Assembly: GCA_963788325.1 (NCBI GenBank)
Contig: CAWBGJ010000014.1
Span: 186,001-250,000, forward strand
Direction of reading: 5' to 3'
DNA from: Prado023 sp963788325
GTDB taxonomy: Bacteria; Actinomycetota; Actinomycetes; S36-B12; CAIYMF01
DNA length: 64,000 nucleotides
This document shows, in pieces, positions 1 to 6,970 of this stretch (position 1 is its first letter; every line of letters begins with the position of its first letter). The notes under the pieces are model-generated. The model ran no database searches, was not told where the DNA came from, and worked only from the letters and a program-made list of their open reading frames with translations. Made by a program: the position numbers and the translations under genes.

Positions 1-45
1 TCTGAGTTCCCCCCTTTTCGGGGCCGCAACTTGCCCCTGACCTGC

Positions 46-89
46 ACTGTGCCAAGGCGAGTCCCTTCGGGGGCTCGCCTTGGCACAGT
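46..89. terminator. Strong hairpin upstream of the TMEM175 gene
   Basis: A perfect 16-bp inverted repeat (46-61 with 74-89, core TGCCAAGGCGAG / CTCGCCTTGGCA) encloses a smaller CCC-TTCG-GGG hairpin. No T tract follows. It probably ends a transcript entering from the left. The rest of 1-282 shows no convincing gene. Confidence 0.6.
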
Positions 90-282
90 TGGGGCACAAG
101 TCGGCTGCGGCACAACCCCGGACCGTCGACCCGTTCCCAGTCCGCGCCGATTCGGCGTCAGCGAAGACCGCCGCCCATTGCGCTCTGACGCGGTGGAGGC
201 CATCGCGGACGCGAATGTGGCTCTATCGCTGCTGGATCCCCTGGCCTGCCACAATGCTCACGTGACCGCGGAGAAGGCACCG

Positions 283-936
283 ATGCCGGCAACGGCCGAC
301 AACGAGTACGCACCGGACCGAATCGTGGCCTTCAGTGACGGGGTGGTGGCCATCGCCATCACCCTGCTGATCCTGCCGCTCGCCGGTGTCACCATCCCGA
401 CGGCTGACGGGAACGATCCGCTGGGGTACCTGTGGCGCGAGAACAGTGGGCTGATCACGAGTTTCTTGATCAGTTGGGCGGTCATCATGACCTTCTGGAT
501 GGCGCATCATCGCGTCTTCGACACTGCCTGTGCGATCAACGGCGCGATCATGAGGTGGAACACCCTCTGGCTCTTCGCCGTCGTGGTGTTCCCCTTCCCG
601 ACCAGTTTGCTCAGCCAGTCGGATATTGGCGCCCACGGCGAACAACAGGTCGTCGCGTTCTACATCGGGACGATGTTTGTGATCAGCGGGTCCTTGACCA
701 TGGTTTCGCGTCAGCTGCGCGTCCATGCTCATCTGCGCAAGCCCACTACACCGATCGTTCGTACCGCCGTGTTGCGAGGGCAATTGACGAGCGGCTATCT
801 CGGGGTCCTGTTCATGATGTCGCTTTTCACCGGCTACGCGCTGTCTGGGCTCATCGGTCTGTTGCTGGTTGACCCAGCAGCCGGCATCCTCGGCAAGCTG
901 CAAACCCGCCGAATTGGTGATCCGGTGCCCAAGTGA
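283..936 (+). CDS. TMEM175-family (DUF1211) potassium channel-like membrane protein
   Basis: Predicted 217-residue integral membrane protein. The first transmembrane segment carries the family signature R-x-x-x-FSDGV-x-AI-x-ITLL near residues 12-28, which in bacterial TMEM175 proteins lines a K+-selective pore. Further hydrophobic segments follow through the protein, and the length of about 200 residues is usual for the bacterial one-repeat form. I chose ATG 283 because GGAGAAGG lies 5 nt upstream and the signature then starts at the normal distance. The frame stays open back to position 31, but that part has no family similarity. It stands alone, followed by a hairpin. Ion selectivity is inferred from the family only. 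Confidence 0.8.
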   Translation: MPATADNEYAPDRIVAFSDGVVAIAITLLILPLAGVTIPTADGNDPLGYLWRENSGLITSFLISWAVIMTFWMAHHRVFDTACAINGAIMRWNTLWLFAVVVFPFPTSLLSQSDIGAHGEQQVVAFYIGTMFVISGSLTMVSRQLRVHAHLRKPTTPIVRTAVLRGQLTSGYLGVLFMMSLFTGYALSGLIGLLLVDPAAGILGKLQTRRIGDPVPK

Positions 937-973
937 ACGGAGAGCTTCGGGGCCGGTCGCATGCTCTCTCCGT
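937..973 (+). terminator. Hairpin after the TMEM175 gene
   Basis: ACGGAGAG (937-944) pairs with CTCTCCGT (966-973) directly after the stop codon. There is no clear U tract. The rest of the gap to 1104 shows nothing recognisable. Confidence 0.45.
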
Positions 974-1103
974 GGCGTCGCTGGCGGTTCGGGCCATCGC
1001 CTGCTCGCGGCTGATTCTCGGTCACTGGGCAGGCTGAACGCCGAGGGCGGCCAATGCGATGCTCGCGGCGATGTGAGATCCCTGGGGCAGTGCGTCCCGG
1101 CCG

Positions 1104-1667
1104 TCAGCTGGCGTCGTGGACGCGTTGCAGCACGGTGTCGATCACCTCGTCGTGGCGTGCTGCGATGCTGGCGCTGAACTTCTCGACCAGCTCAGTGAAG
1201 TCGCGCAACTCGCGGGCACTCCAGTCGGACAGGAACGCATCCATCGCCCACGTCCTGATCGAGACGCTCTGGGCGACCACGGCTCGGCCGGTGTCGGTCA
1301 GGTGCACCACGGTCCGCCGGCGGTCTCGTGGATCGACCGTGCGGGCGATGAGCCCCTCAGCCTCGGTCTCGACGAGCAGCCGACTTGCCGTCGAGTGCTC
1401 GAGGCTCAACGCTGCCGCCACGTCCTTGACCGAGGCCGGCACCGCTGAGTCATCGAGGGCCTCGAGGTCCCCGACTGCGAGGCAGGCTGCCACCTTGGCC
1501 ACATCCACGGTGCGCTGCAGGGCAGGGATGGGCACCTGAGCAGTGGGCGGGCGCACGACCGTCCGACGCATCTGCAGCAGGGCGCGATCCAGGCGCTCGA
1601 CGAGGGCGGCATCGTGCGTCCGTCCGCTGAAGGCCGCCTCGATGCGGGCGTTGTCTGCGCTGGCCAT
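1104..1667 (-). CDS. MarR-family transcriptional regulator, divergent from mmpL
   Basis: A 187-residue winged-helix regulator. The recognition region reads VKDVAAALSLEHSTASRLL, followed by the wing with DPRDRRRTVVHLTDTG, the classic MarR DPRDRR motif. The C-terminal part is helical and fits dimerisation. ATG 1667 is preferred over the open frame back to 1754 because AAGGAGG lies about 10 nt upstream and the extra codons would overlap the operator boxes. It is divergently paired with the MmpL transporter, and the shared gap holds two GTGT/ACAC palindromes. The simplest inference is a repressor of the transporter and of itself; the ligand is unknown. Confidence 0.85.
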   Translation of the reverse strand: MASADNARIEAAFSGRTHDAALVERLDRALLQMRRTVVRPPTAQVPIPALQRTVDVAKVAACLAVGDLEALDDSAVPASVKDVAAALSLEHSTASRLLVETEAEGLIARTVDPRDRRRTVVHLTDTGRAVVAQSVSIRTWAMDAFLSDWSARELRDFTELVEKFSASIAARHDEVIDTVLQRVHDAS

Positions 1668-1703
1668 CGGGGTCCGGTCCCTCCTTGCCCTACAGGCTGT
1701 TTG

Positions 1704-1718
1704 CGTGTGTGGCACACG
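1704..1718. promoter_or_regulatory. MarR operator box 1
   Basis: Perfect palindrome CGTGTG-TGG-CACACG in the gap between marR and mmpL. Together with box 2 it forms a larger inverted repeat (TTGCGTGTGT at 1701-1710 against ACACACGCAA). The MarR-type length and central location suggest the binding site of the adjacent MarR protein. Confidence 0.6.
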
Positions 1719-1742
1719 TAATCTACGCTGACCGACATTGCA

Positions 1743-1758
1743 TGTGCGACACACGCAA
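1743..1758. promoter_or_regulatory. MarR operator box 2
   Basis: TGTG-CGA-CACA palindrome within TGTGCGACACACGCAA, the mirror image of box 1 with one mismatch in 16. It lies about 30 nt before the mmpL start codon, so occupancy would block that promoter. Confidence 0.55.
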
Positions 1759-1787
1759 CTGTCGCACCCTACCCGAGGGAGCCTTTC

Positions 1788-4163
1788 ATGGGACCACTGT
1801 CGAGATGGGCCGTCAACCGCCCCTGGCGCGCGTTGGGGGCCTGGCTGGTCTTCGCGGTCCTGATCGCTGGGCTGGCCGCCCGGTTCGGCGGGTCGTACAA
1901 CGACTCCTTCGAGCTGCCGGACACGGAGTCAGCGGCAGCCCAGGAGGTCCTCGGCCAGATCCCCGGCGTCGAGGATGCCCTCACCGAGGCAACGGTCAGG
2001 GTGGTGTGGAGCCCGGAGTCGGGGACGGTGACCGATCCGGCCACGCAGCAAGCCGCCACTGCGCTGCTCACCGAGATCGCGAGCAACCCCTCCGTGACCT
2101 GCGTGGTGGGGCCCTATGGCGCACCCCTGGGTTCGGGATGCCCTGACCCCGCCACCCAGCCCGGCGCCGATCCCGCCCAGAGCTCGGCCGGGGACGCCGG
2201 CGACGCCGGGGACGCCGACGCGACGGCTGCACCCGCCGCGCAGGCCAGCGCTCCCACCGAGGACCAGGCGAAGGCGCTGGCGGGCCTGGGCCCGGCCGGC
2301 ATCAGCGTGGACGGGTCGGTGGCCTATGCCACCGTCACGTTCGGGGCCCCCGTGGGCGAGATTCCGATGGACGACATCTCGGCGGTGCTCGAGGCGACCC
2401 AGACGGCTGACGGCGTGGAAGAACTGGCCGTCGGCGCCGGCGGGCAGGCACTGGACGCCGCCGCCACCGAGCCGCCGAGCTCCGAGGGCATCGGCGTCTC
2501 GATCGCCCTGTTGATCCTGCTCTTCGCGTTTGGCTCCCTCATCGGCGCCCTGCTCCCCGTGGGCACCGCCCTGCTCTCCCTGGGCCTGGGCCAGGCCCTG
2601 GTCCTGATCACCGCCAACTTCCTCAACGTCGCCACCTTCGCGCCCACGCTGGCCGCGATGATCGGCCTGGGTGTCGGCATCGACTACTCGCTGTTCGTCA
2701 TCAACCGCTACCGGCAGGCACTCGACGTCGGCCGGGAACCCCGGGATGCGGTGCTGGAGTCCGTGCGAACTGCCGGGCGCTCCGTGCTGTTCGCGGCGGC
2801 CACGGTGATCATCGCCCTCAGCGGCCTGTTCGTGATCGGATTCGAGTTCTTCAACGGCCTGGCCGTGGCCTCGATCGGCACGGTCCTGATGATGCTGCTC
2901 GGCGCGACGTTCCTGCTGCCAGCGGTGCTCTCGCTGCTGGGCAGGCGTGCCTTCGCCGTACGGATGCCCTGGGCCCGCAAGCCCAAGGTGCACAACCCGG
3001 CCGGCTCCGGGTTCGCCCGGTACGGCCAGTGGCTGCAGCGGCACTTCAAGGTGGTCGGCGGCCTCGCACTGGCCGTGGTGGTCGTGCTCGCCCTGCCGAT
3101 CGGCTCCATGCGCCTGGGCTTCACCGACGACGGCGGACGGCCCGAGGGCACCTCGTCGCGAGTCGCCTACGACCTGATCGCCGAGGGCTTCGGCCCGGGG
3201 CTCAACGGCCCGTTCCTGGTCAGCGCCGAGACCGCGACACCCGGGGACAACGCGGCGGTGGCGCAGCTCGCTGGGGCCCTGAGCGCCGATCCGGGGGTGG
3301 CTGTGGCCATCCCGCTGCCGATGGCACCCGACGCCTCGGCGACCGTGGTCCAGGTCATCCCGACCACCTCGCCGCAGGCGGCTGAGACCGAGGAACTCCT
3401 CGTCCGGATCCGCGGCGAGGTGATCCCACCGGTGGCTCAGGCGACTGGTCTCACAGTCCTGGTGGGCGGCACGCTGGCCATCACCTCGGACTTCACGACA
3501 GTGCTGACCGACGCCCTGCCGCTGTTCCTGTTCGTCGTGATCGGGTTCGGCTTCCTGGCACTCGTGCTGCTCTTCCGCGCGATCCTGGTCCCCCTGACCG
3601 GTGTCGTGACCAGCCTGCTGTCCCTGGCCGCCGCAATGGGCGTCACGGTGGCGGTCTTCCAGTGGGGCTGGATGGCCGACTTCTTCGGCGTCAGCAGCAC
3701 TGGGCCCATCATGCCGTTCCTGCCCATCATGGTGTTCGCGATCCTCTTCGGCCTATCCATGGACTACCACGTCTTCCTGGTCTCCCGGATGCAGGAGGAG
3801 TGGGGCCACACCCGGGACAACGACAAGGCCGTACGTCGCGGGCTCGCGGCGTCCGGCCGGGTGGTCATGATCGCCGCGGCCATCATGATCAGTGTGTTCG
3901 CGGCGTTCGTCCTGGGCGATGAGCCCACGATCAAGCTGTTCGGCCTGGCCCTGGCCACCGCCGTGCTGTTCGACGCCTTCGTGATCCGCCTGATCATCGT
4001 GCCCTCGGTCATGTACCAGCTGCACAACGCCAACTGGTGGTTGCCGGGGTGGTTGGACCGGATCCTGCCCAACGTCGCCGTCGAGTCGCAGGAGGATGCT
4101 GCCTTCGAGGATGCCGAGATCGACGACATCCCAGACGAGGCCCCGGCTCCAGTCGTGGGTTGA
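1788..4163 (+). CDS. MmpL-family RND transporter
   Basis: A 791-residue RND/MMPL transporter with the usual two-repeat plan: TM1 near residues 12-34, an outer loop, TM2-6 (about 230-385), TM7 near 425, a second loop, and TM8-12 (about 585-755). The proton-relay Asp-Tyr pairs are visible: GIDYSLFV (D299-Y300) and SMDYHVFLV (D659-Y660). Loop 1 contains a low-complexity GDAGDAGDAD insert near residues 133-145, and the C-terminal tail is acidic. The start ATG has GAGGGA 7 nt upstream. It is controlled, by inference, by the divergent MarR gene. Substrates of this family are lipids or drugs; none is indicated here. Confidence 0.9.
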   Translation: MGPLSRWAVNRPWRALGAWLVFAVLIAGLAARFGGSYNDSFELPDTESAAAQEVLGQIPGVEDALTEATVRVVWSPESGTVTDPATQQAATALLTEIASNPSVTCVVGPYGAPLGSGCPDPATQPGADPAQSSAGDAGDAGDADATAAPAAQASAPTEDQAKALAGLGPAGISVDGSVAYATVTFGAPVGEIPMDDISAVLEATQTADGVEELAVGAGGQALDAAATEPPSSEGIGVSIALLILLFAFGSLIGALLPVGTALLSLGLGQALVLITANFLNVATFAPTLAAMIGLGVGIDYSLFVINRYRQALDVGREPRDAVLESVRTAGRSVLFAAATVIIALSGLFVIGFEFFNGLAVASIGTVLMMLLGATFLLPAVLSLLGRRAFAVRMPWARKPKVHNPAGSGFARYGQWLQRHFKVVGGLALAVVVVLALPIGSMRLGFTDDGGRPEGTSSRVAYDLIAEGFGPGLNGPFLVSAETATPGDNAAVAQLAGALSADPGVAVAIPLPMAPDASATVVQVIPTTSPQAAETEELLVRIRGEVIPPVAQATGLTVLVGGTLAITSDFTTVLTDALPLFLFVVIGFGFLALVLLFRAILVPLTGVVTSLLSLAAAMGVTVAVFQWGWMADFFGVSSTGPIMPFLPIMVFAILFGLSMDYHVFLVSRMQEEWGHTRDNDKAVRRGLAASGRVVMIAAAIMISVFAAFVLGDEPTIKLFGLALATAVLFDAFVIRLIIVPSVMYQLHNANWWLPGWLDRILPNVAVESQEDAAFEDAEIDDIPDEAPAPVVG

Positions 4164-4194
4164 TGCACAGGCCCCGGCTCCGGCCGTGGGTTGA
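4139..4194 (+). repeat. 25-bp direct repeat spanning the mmpL stop codon
   Basis: GGCCCCGGCTCCAGTCGTGG at 4139 onward recurs at 4170 onward with two substitutions. Each copy runs through GGTTGA, so the stop codon itself is duplicated just downstream. Confidence 0.7.
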
Positions 4195-4195
4195 C

Positions 4196-4240
4196 GGTTC
4201 TGCGCTCCCGGGTCAGTGGATCACCCAGGAGCGCAGAACC
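4196..4240. terminator. Bidirectional terminator between mmpL and the DUF1269 gene
   Basis: A perfect 13-bp stem, GGTTCTGCGCTCC (4196-4208) with GGAGCGCAGAACC (4228-4240), lies in the short gap between two converging genes. GGGT/ACCC adds inner pairs. Confidence 0.7.
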
Positions 4241-4259
4241 ATCTGGCCAAGCCGTGATC

Positions 4260-4865
4260 TCAGGACGTCGCGTCCTCTGCGCTGTCAGCAGCCTCTGAGT
4301 GCTGGGCAGCTGCCTTGATGTCCGCGGCCATTACCTTGTCCACGGACCGGGACACGATTGCGTCCGCCGCGGCCATGGCGTTGCGGATCTCGACGGCGCC
4401 GGGATCGGATACCAGGGCGACCAGGCCGGAGTGCCCGGGCGGGATGGCGTTCTCTAACTCGTCGGCCAGGTCGCTGCGGTGGTGCAGCTCGCGCACCTTG
4501 CCCGTGGCCGCACCGATCCCACCCAGCGCCACGGCACTGCCCAGGATGGACGGCGGGAAGATCACGCCCAGCACGACGCCGCCGACGACACCCCACTTCA
4601 GCCCGGTCGTGGTGCTGTGGTCGGTGGCCTTGAGGATCTCCACGGGGCCAGCCCCCTCGCGCTTCACGACGACCACGCCCTCGATCTCGACGGTCGCCCC
4701 GTCCTCGATCGCCCTGAGCTTCTCGTAGGCCGCCCACGCGGTGTCGGTGCTGTTGAAGTTGGCCACGAGCAGGGTGTAGGCGCCATCAGTGACGACTGCG
4801 CCGACGACGTCTGCCTCATGGCCGTCAGCGGAATCAGTAGTGGTGGGGTTGTCGATCTCGGTCAT
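4260..4865 (-). CDS. DUF1269 family membrane-associated protein
   Basis: A 201-residue protein matching the DUF1269 pattern: an N-terminal alpha/beta part (YTLLVANFNSTDTAWAAYEKL, V-V-V-KREG), a Gly/Ala-rich hydrophobic segment near residues 91-125 (GVVGGVVLGVIFPPSILGSA then GGIGAATGK) resembling a glycine zipper, and a C-terminal part with HSGLVALVSDP. AAGGAG precedes ATG 4865. Family members are often stress-associated in actinobacteria, but no biochemical function is established. It precedes a SHOCT-domain membrane protein on the same strand. Confidence 0.75.
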   Translation of the reverse strand: MTEIDNPTTTDSADGHEADVVGAVVTDGAYTLLVANFNSTDTAWAAYEKLRAIEDGATVEIEGVVVVKREGAGPVEILKATDHSTTTGLKWGVVGGVVLGVIFPPSILGSAVALGGIGAATGKVRELHHRSDLADELENAIPPGHSGLVALVSDPGAVEIRNAMAAADAIVSRSVDKVMAADIKAAAQHSEAADSAEDATS

Positions 4866-4892
4866 GGTGCTCCTTCGTTGTTGGTTCGGTGT

Positions 4893-4936
4893 CCGGTCAG
4901 GTCAGGTCCGGTCAGGTCCGGTCAGGTCAGGTCAGG
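4893..4936. repeat. GGTCA/GGTCC 5-bp tandem repeat
   Basis: About eight or nine units of GGTCA or GGTCC run from just upstream of the SHOCT gene's end into its last codons. On the coding strand they read CCTGACCTGACC and supply its stop codon. Confidence 0.8.
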
Positions 4937-5322
4937 GCCTTGGTCTTCAGGGCGTCGAACTCAGCCTGGCTGATCGCCCCGGAGTCCAGCAGCCCCTTGG
5001 CGCTGGCGATCTGGTCGGCAGGGCTGGTCGACTTCGCCGCAACCGAAGCGATGTACTGCTCCTGCGCCGCCTGGGCATCGGCCACGGCAGCCATCTGCCG
5101 CTCATTCATGCTCCGCCCACGGGCGATCAGGTAGATGAAGGCCCCCAACCACGGCACGAAGATCAGCAGCAGCGCCCATCCTGCCTTGCCCCACCCGGAC
5201 AGGGTGTGGTCGGAGAACAGGTCGAACAGGCAGCGCACCCAGATCATGATCGCTGCGATCCAGATGAAGAACCAGAAGCTCCACACCAGGATGTCCCAGA
5301 AGCTCGGATCATTGACGTTCAT
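4927..5322 (-). CDS. Small membrane protein with PLDc_N-like and SHOCT domains
   Basis: A 131-residue protein. Residues 1-70 hold two hydrophobic helices (SFWDILVWSFWFFIWIAAIM and GWALLLIFVPWLGAFIYLIA) typical of the phospholipase D nuclease N-terminal region, which is not itself catalytic. Residues about 100-131 form a SHOCT motif (ASAKGLLDSGAISQAEFDAL-K-x-K), a short C-terminal oligomerisation module. It is common in actinobacteria and of unknown function. The stop codon falls inside the GGTCA/GGTCC repeat, so the C-terminus could drift with repeat slippage. Confidence 0.75.
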   Translation of the reverse strand: MNVNDPSFWDILVWSFWFFIWIAAIMIWVRCLFDLFSDHTLSGWGKAGWALLLIFVPWLGAFIYLIARGRSMNERQMAAVADAQAAQEQYIASVAAKSTSPADQIASAKGLLDSGAISQAEFDALKTKALT

Positions 5323-5352
5323 CGAGAAGTCCTCTCCCTAGGTTGCTCTGAG

Positions 5353-5373
5353 GTCCCCGCCCAGCGCGGGGAC
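5353..5373 (-). terminator. Hairpin downstream of the LURP-one gene
   Basis: GTCCCCGC (5353-5360) pairs with GCGGGGAC (5366-5373) with a 5-nt loop, 14 nt beyond the end of the LURP-one-related gene. Confidence 0.5.
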
Positions 5374-5386
5374 GCCGATGTACAAG

Positions 5387-5935
5387 TCAGCCCGCAGCCA
5401 TCTGGTCGATGCACACGGCAATCGCCAGGAGCAGCGGGGCGTTCTGCCCCGGTGCCACCTCCACACCATAGGAGTCACGCACGCGGAACCACTTCTTCGA
5501 CACCTCGGCCACCTTGGCCCCGCCCGACTCGATGTCGAACTCGTGGTCGGTGATGTTGCCCTGCGCGGTCATCTGCCCCCCGCCGGGCAGGTCGATGGTG
5601 AATCGCTCGCGCAGGGGGGTGACCATCGCCTTCTTCACCGTGGCCACCGTCACGCCGGAGGCATCCTCCACCTCCATGACCGAACGCACCCGCACGGGCC
5701 GATCCTGGATCTTGATCAGCTCCGCGCCCCTGGGATCCTCGATCACCAGGGTCTGGCGTATCCGCAGCGCCTTGCCATTGACCTTGAAGGCCCGCTGCCC
5801 CGACTCGTCCTGGATCCAGAAGTCGTCGCCGATCGACAGCATCTTCTCGCGCATCTGGTACCGATCCGCACCTCCCCGGACCCCGAAGTTCGCCCGCTCC
5901 TCACGCCGATCCTCACGCCGTTCATGACCCCGCAT
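5387..5935 (-). CDS. LURP-one-related (LOR/YxjI-type) protein
   Basis: A 182-residue protein. After a charged, probably disordered N-terminus (about residues 1-20) comes the LOR beta-barrel pattern (tubby-like fold): KMLSIGDDFWIQDESGQ, AFKVNGKAL-x-IRQTL, then KIQ and PVRVRSVMEVED. The C-terminus holds a single hydrophobic helix (PLLLAIAVCID). Related proteins are proposed to bind lipids and be membrane-tethered, but function is unproven. ATG 5935 has AGGAGG 6 nt upstream. It is divergent from the AlpA-TetR regulator, sharing a gap with TGTCTAC motifs and a palindrome, so it may be a target of that regulator. Confidence 0.75.
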   Translation of the reverse strand: MRGHERREDRREERANFGVRGGADRYQMREKMLSIGDDFWIQDESGQRAFKVNGKALRIRQTLVIEDPRGAELIKIQDRPVRVRSVMEVEDASGVTVATVKKAMVTPLRERFTIDLPGGGQMTAQGNITDHEFDIESGGAKVAEVSKKWFRVRDSYGVEVAPGQNAPLLLAIAVCIDQMAAG

Positions 5936-5982
5936 CGCTGCCTCCTGGTCTTCTGGCCGCTGCGATCGCAGCCTGCCTTTGA

Positions 5983-6060
5983 GTAGACAACATTACCTCT
6001 TGGTAATCCGTTCGATTCAGGGCGGCCACCACCCGCAGGGACTGGCGCACTTCTGTCTAC
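5983..6060. promoter_or_regulatory. Operator region between the LURP-one gene and the AlpA-TetR gene
   Basis: A perfect palindrome ATTACC-TCTT-GGTAAT (5992-6007) is flanked by an inverted pair GTAGACA (5983-5989) and TGTCTAC (6054-6060). TGTCTAC lies just upstream of each divergent gene where a -10 box would fall. The same TGTCTAC word recurs at 9118-9128 and 9245-9255. Confidence 0.5.
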
Positions 6061-6077
6061 TTGGGTTGACTGTGCAC

Positions 6078-6923
6078 GTGAGCCCCATCGAGCCCGACGA
6101 CCTGATCGACAGCAGCCAGGTTGCCCGCACGCTGGGCCTGGCCCATCGGCACAGCGTGTCGACCTACCGGCGCCGGTACGCCGACTTCCCTCGGCCGGCG
6201 GTGACCCGAGGCAAGGGACGCACGAACCTCTGGCTGCGCGGAGACATCGAGGCCTGGCGAGCTGGGAGCCTGTCGCCCGTCAGCGGTAACGCCTCGTCCT
6301 CGGCGGCCAAGCGGGAGGCGATCCTCGACGCCGCCGCCGAGTTGATGGCGACCCGTCCGATGGGCGAGATCTCGGTCCGGGAGATCGCAGAGCGGGCTAA
6401 GGTCCCGCATACGCTCATCTACCGCTACATCGGCAACAAGGCGGACCTCGAGCATGCCGTGATCGACCGGACCGTCCACGAGATCCTCGGGTTCACCAGC
6501 GGCAGCCCTGAATCCGCGCTTCAGGGGGTGGAGCGGATCGTCCATACCCTGCTCAGCCGCAGGGACTCCCTGTTGGTGCTGGTCAACTCCATGCTCACCG
6601 AGGAGGGCGCCGCCAGGCACTCCGACCGGGCACCAGTCATCGCCCTGCTCCTGGCCGCCCTGAAGTCCGACATCCAGAAGCGCAGCGCGGCTGGGGAGCC
6701 CCAGCCCACCGCGCAGTTCCCGGTGCTGACCCCCGAGGTCGCGGTCGGGGCAGTGGCCGCCCTCGTCGTTGGCTGGGCCGCGTTCGAGCCCCGGATCAGG
6801 ACGGGGACCGGGCTCACCGAGACCCCCACGGAGGTGCTGGCGGCCCTGGCCAACGCACTCCTGGACCTCGGCCGGGGCCATGGCGCCGTCCCTGACGTCG
6901 CCAACCGGGCAGAGGGCGCGTAG
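6078..6923 (+). CDS. TetR-family regulator with an N-terminal AlpA-like DNA-binding domain
   Basis: About 281 residues from GTG 6078 (GTG 6072 is also possible; the frame is open to 5979). Residues 5-62 look like an AlpA/excisionase-type winged helix: LIDSSQVARTLGL, then YRRRYADFPRPAV, GKGRTNLWLRGDIEAW. A Ser/Ala linker leads to a standard TetR helix-turn-helix at about residues 78-125 (REAILDAAAELMA, ISVREIAERAKVPHTLIYRYIGNK) and a TetR ligand-binding C-terminus. It faces the LURP-one gene across two motif types, and the same TGTCTAC motif recurs at the Abhydrolase_9/radical-SAM promoters, so it may control all of these. That is inference. Confidence 0.75.
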   Translation: MSPIEPDDLIDSSQVARTLGLAHRHSVSTYRRRYADFPRPAVTRGKGRTNLWLRGDIEAWRAGSLSPVSGNASSSAAKREAILDAAAELMATRPMGEISVREIAERAKVPHTLIYRYIGNKADLEHAVIDRTVHEILGFTSGSPESALQGVERIVHTLLSRRDSLLVLVNSMLTEEGAARHSDRAPVIALLLAALKSDIQKRSAAGEPQPTAQFPVLTPEVAVGAVAALVVGWAAFEPRIRTGTGLTETPTEVLAALANALLDLGRGHGAVPDVANRAEGA

Positions 6924-6970
6924 CCACATCCACTGCAGCTGCTGGGGCGGACGCCACGCGCGCTACGCCA

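Noticed and set aside
31..282. N-terminal 84-codon extension of the TMEM175 frame.
   Set aside because: It crosses the 46-89 hairpin, is unlike the family, and a good ribosome site precedes ATG 283.
6078..6270. AlpA-like domain taken as evidence for a prophage.
   Set aside because: No integrase, structural phage gene or attachment repeat is present, and the domain is fused to a chromosomal-type TetR regulator.
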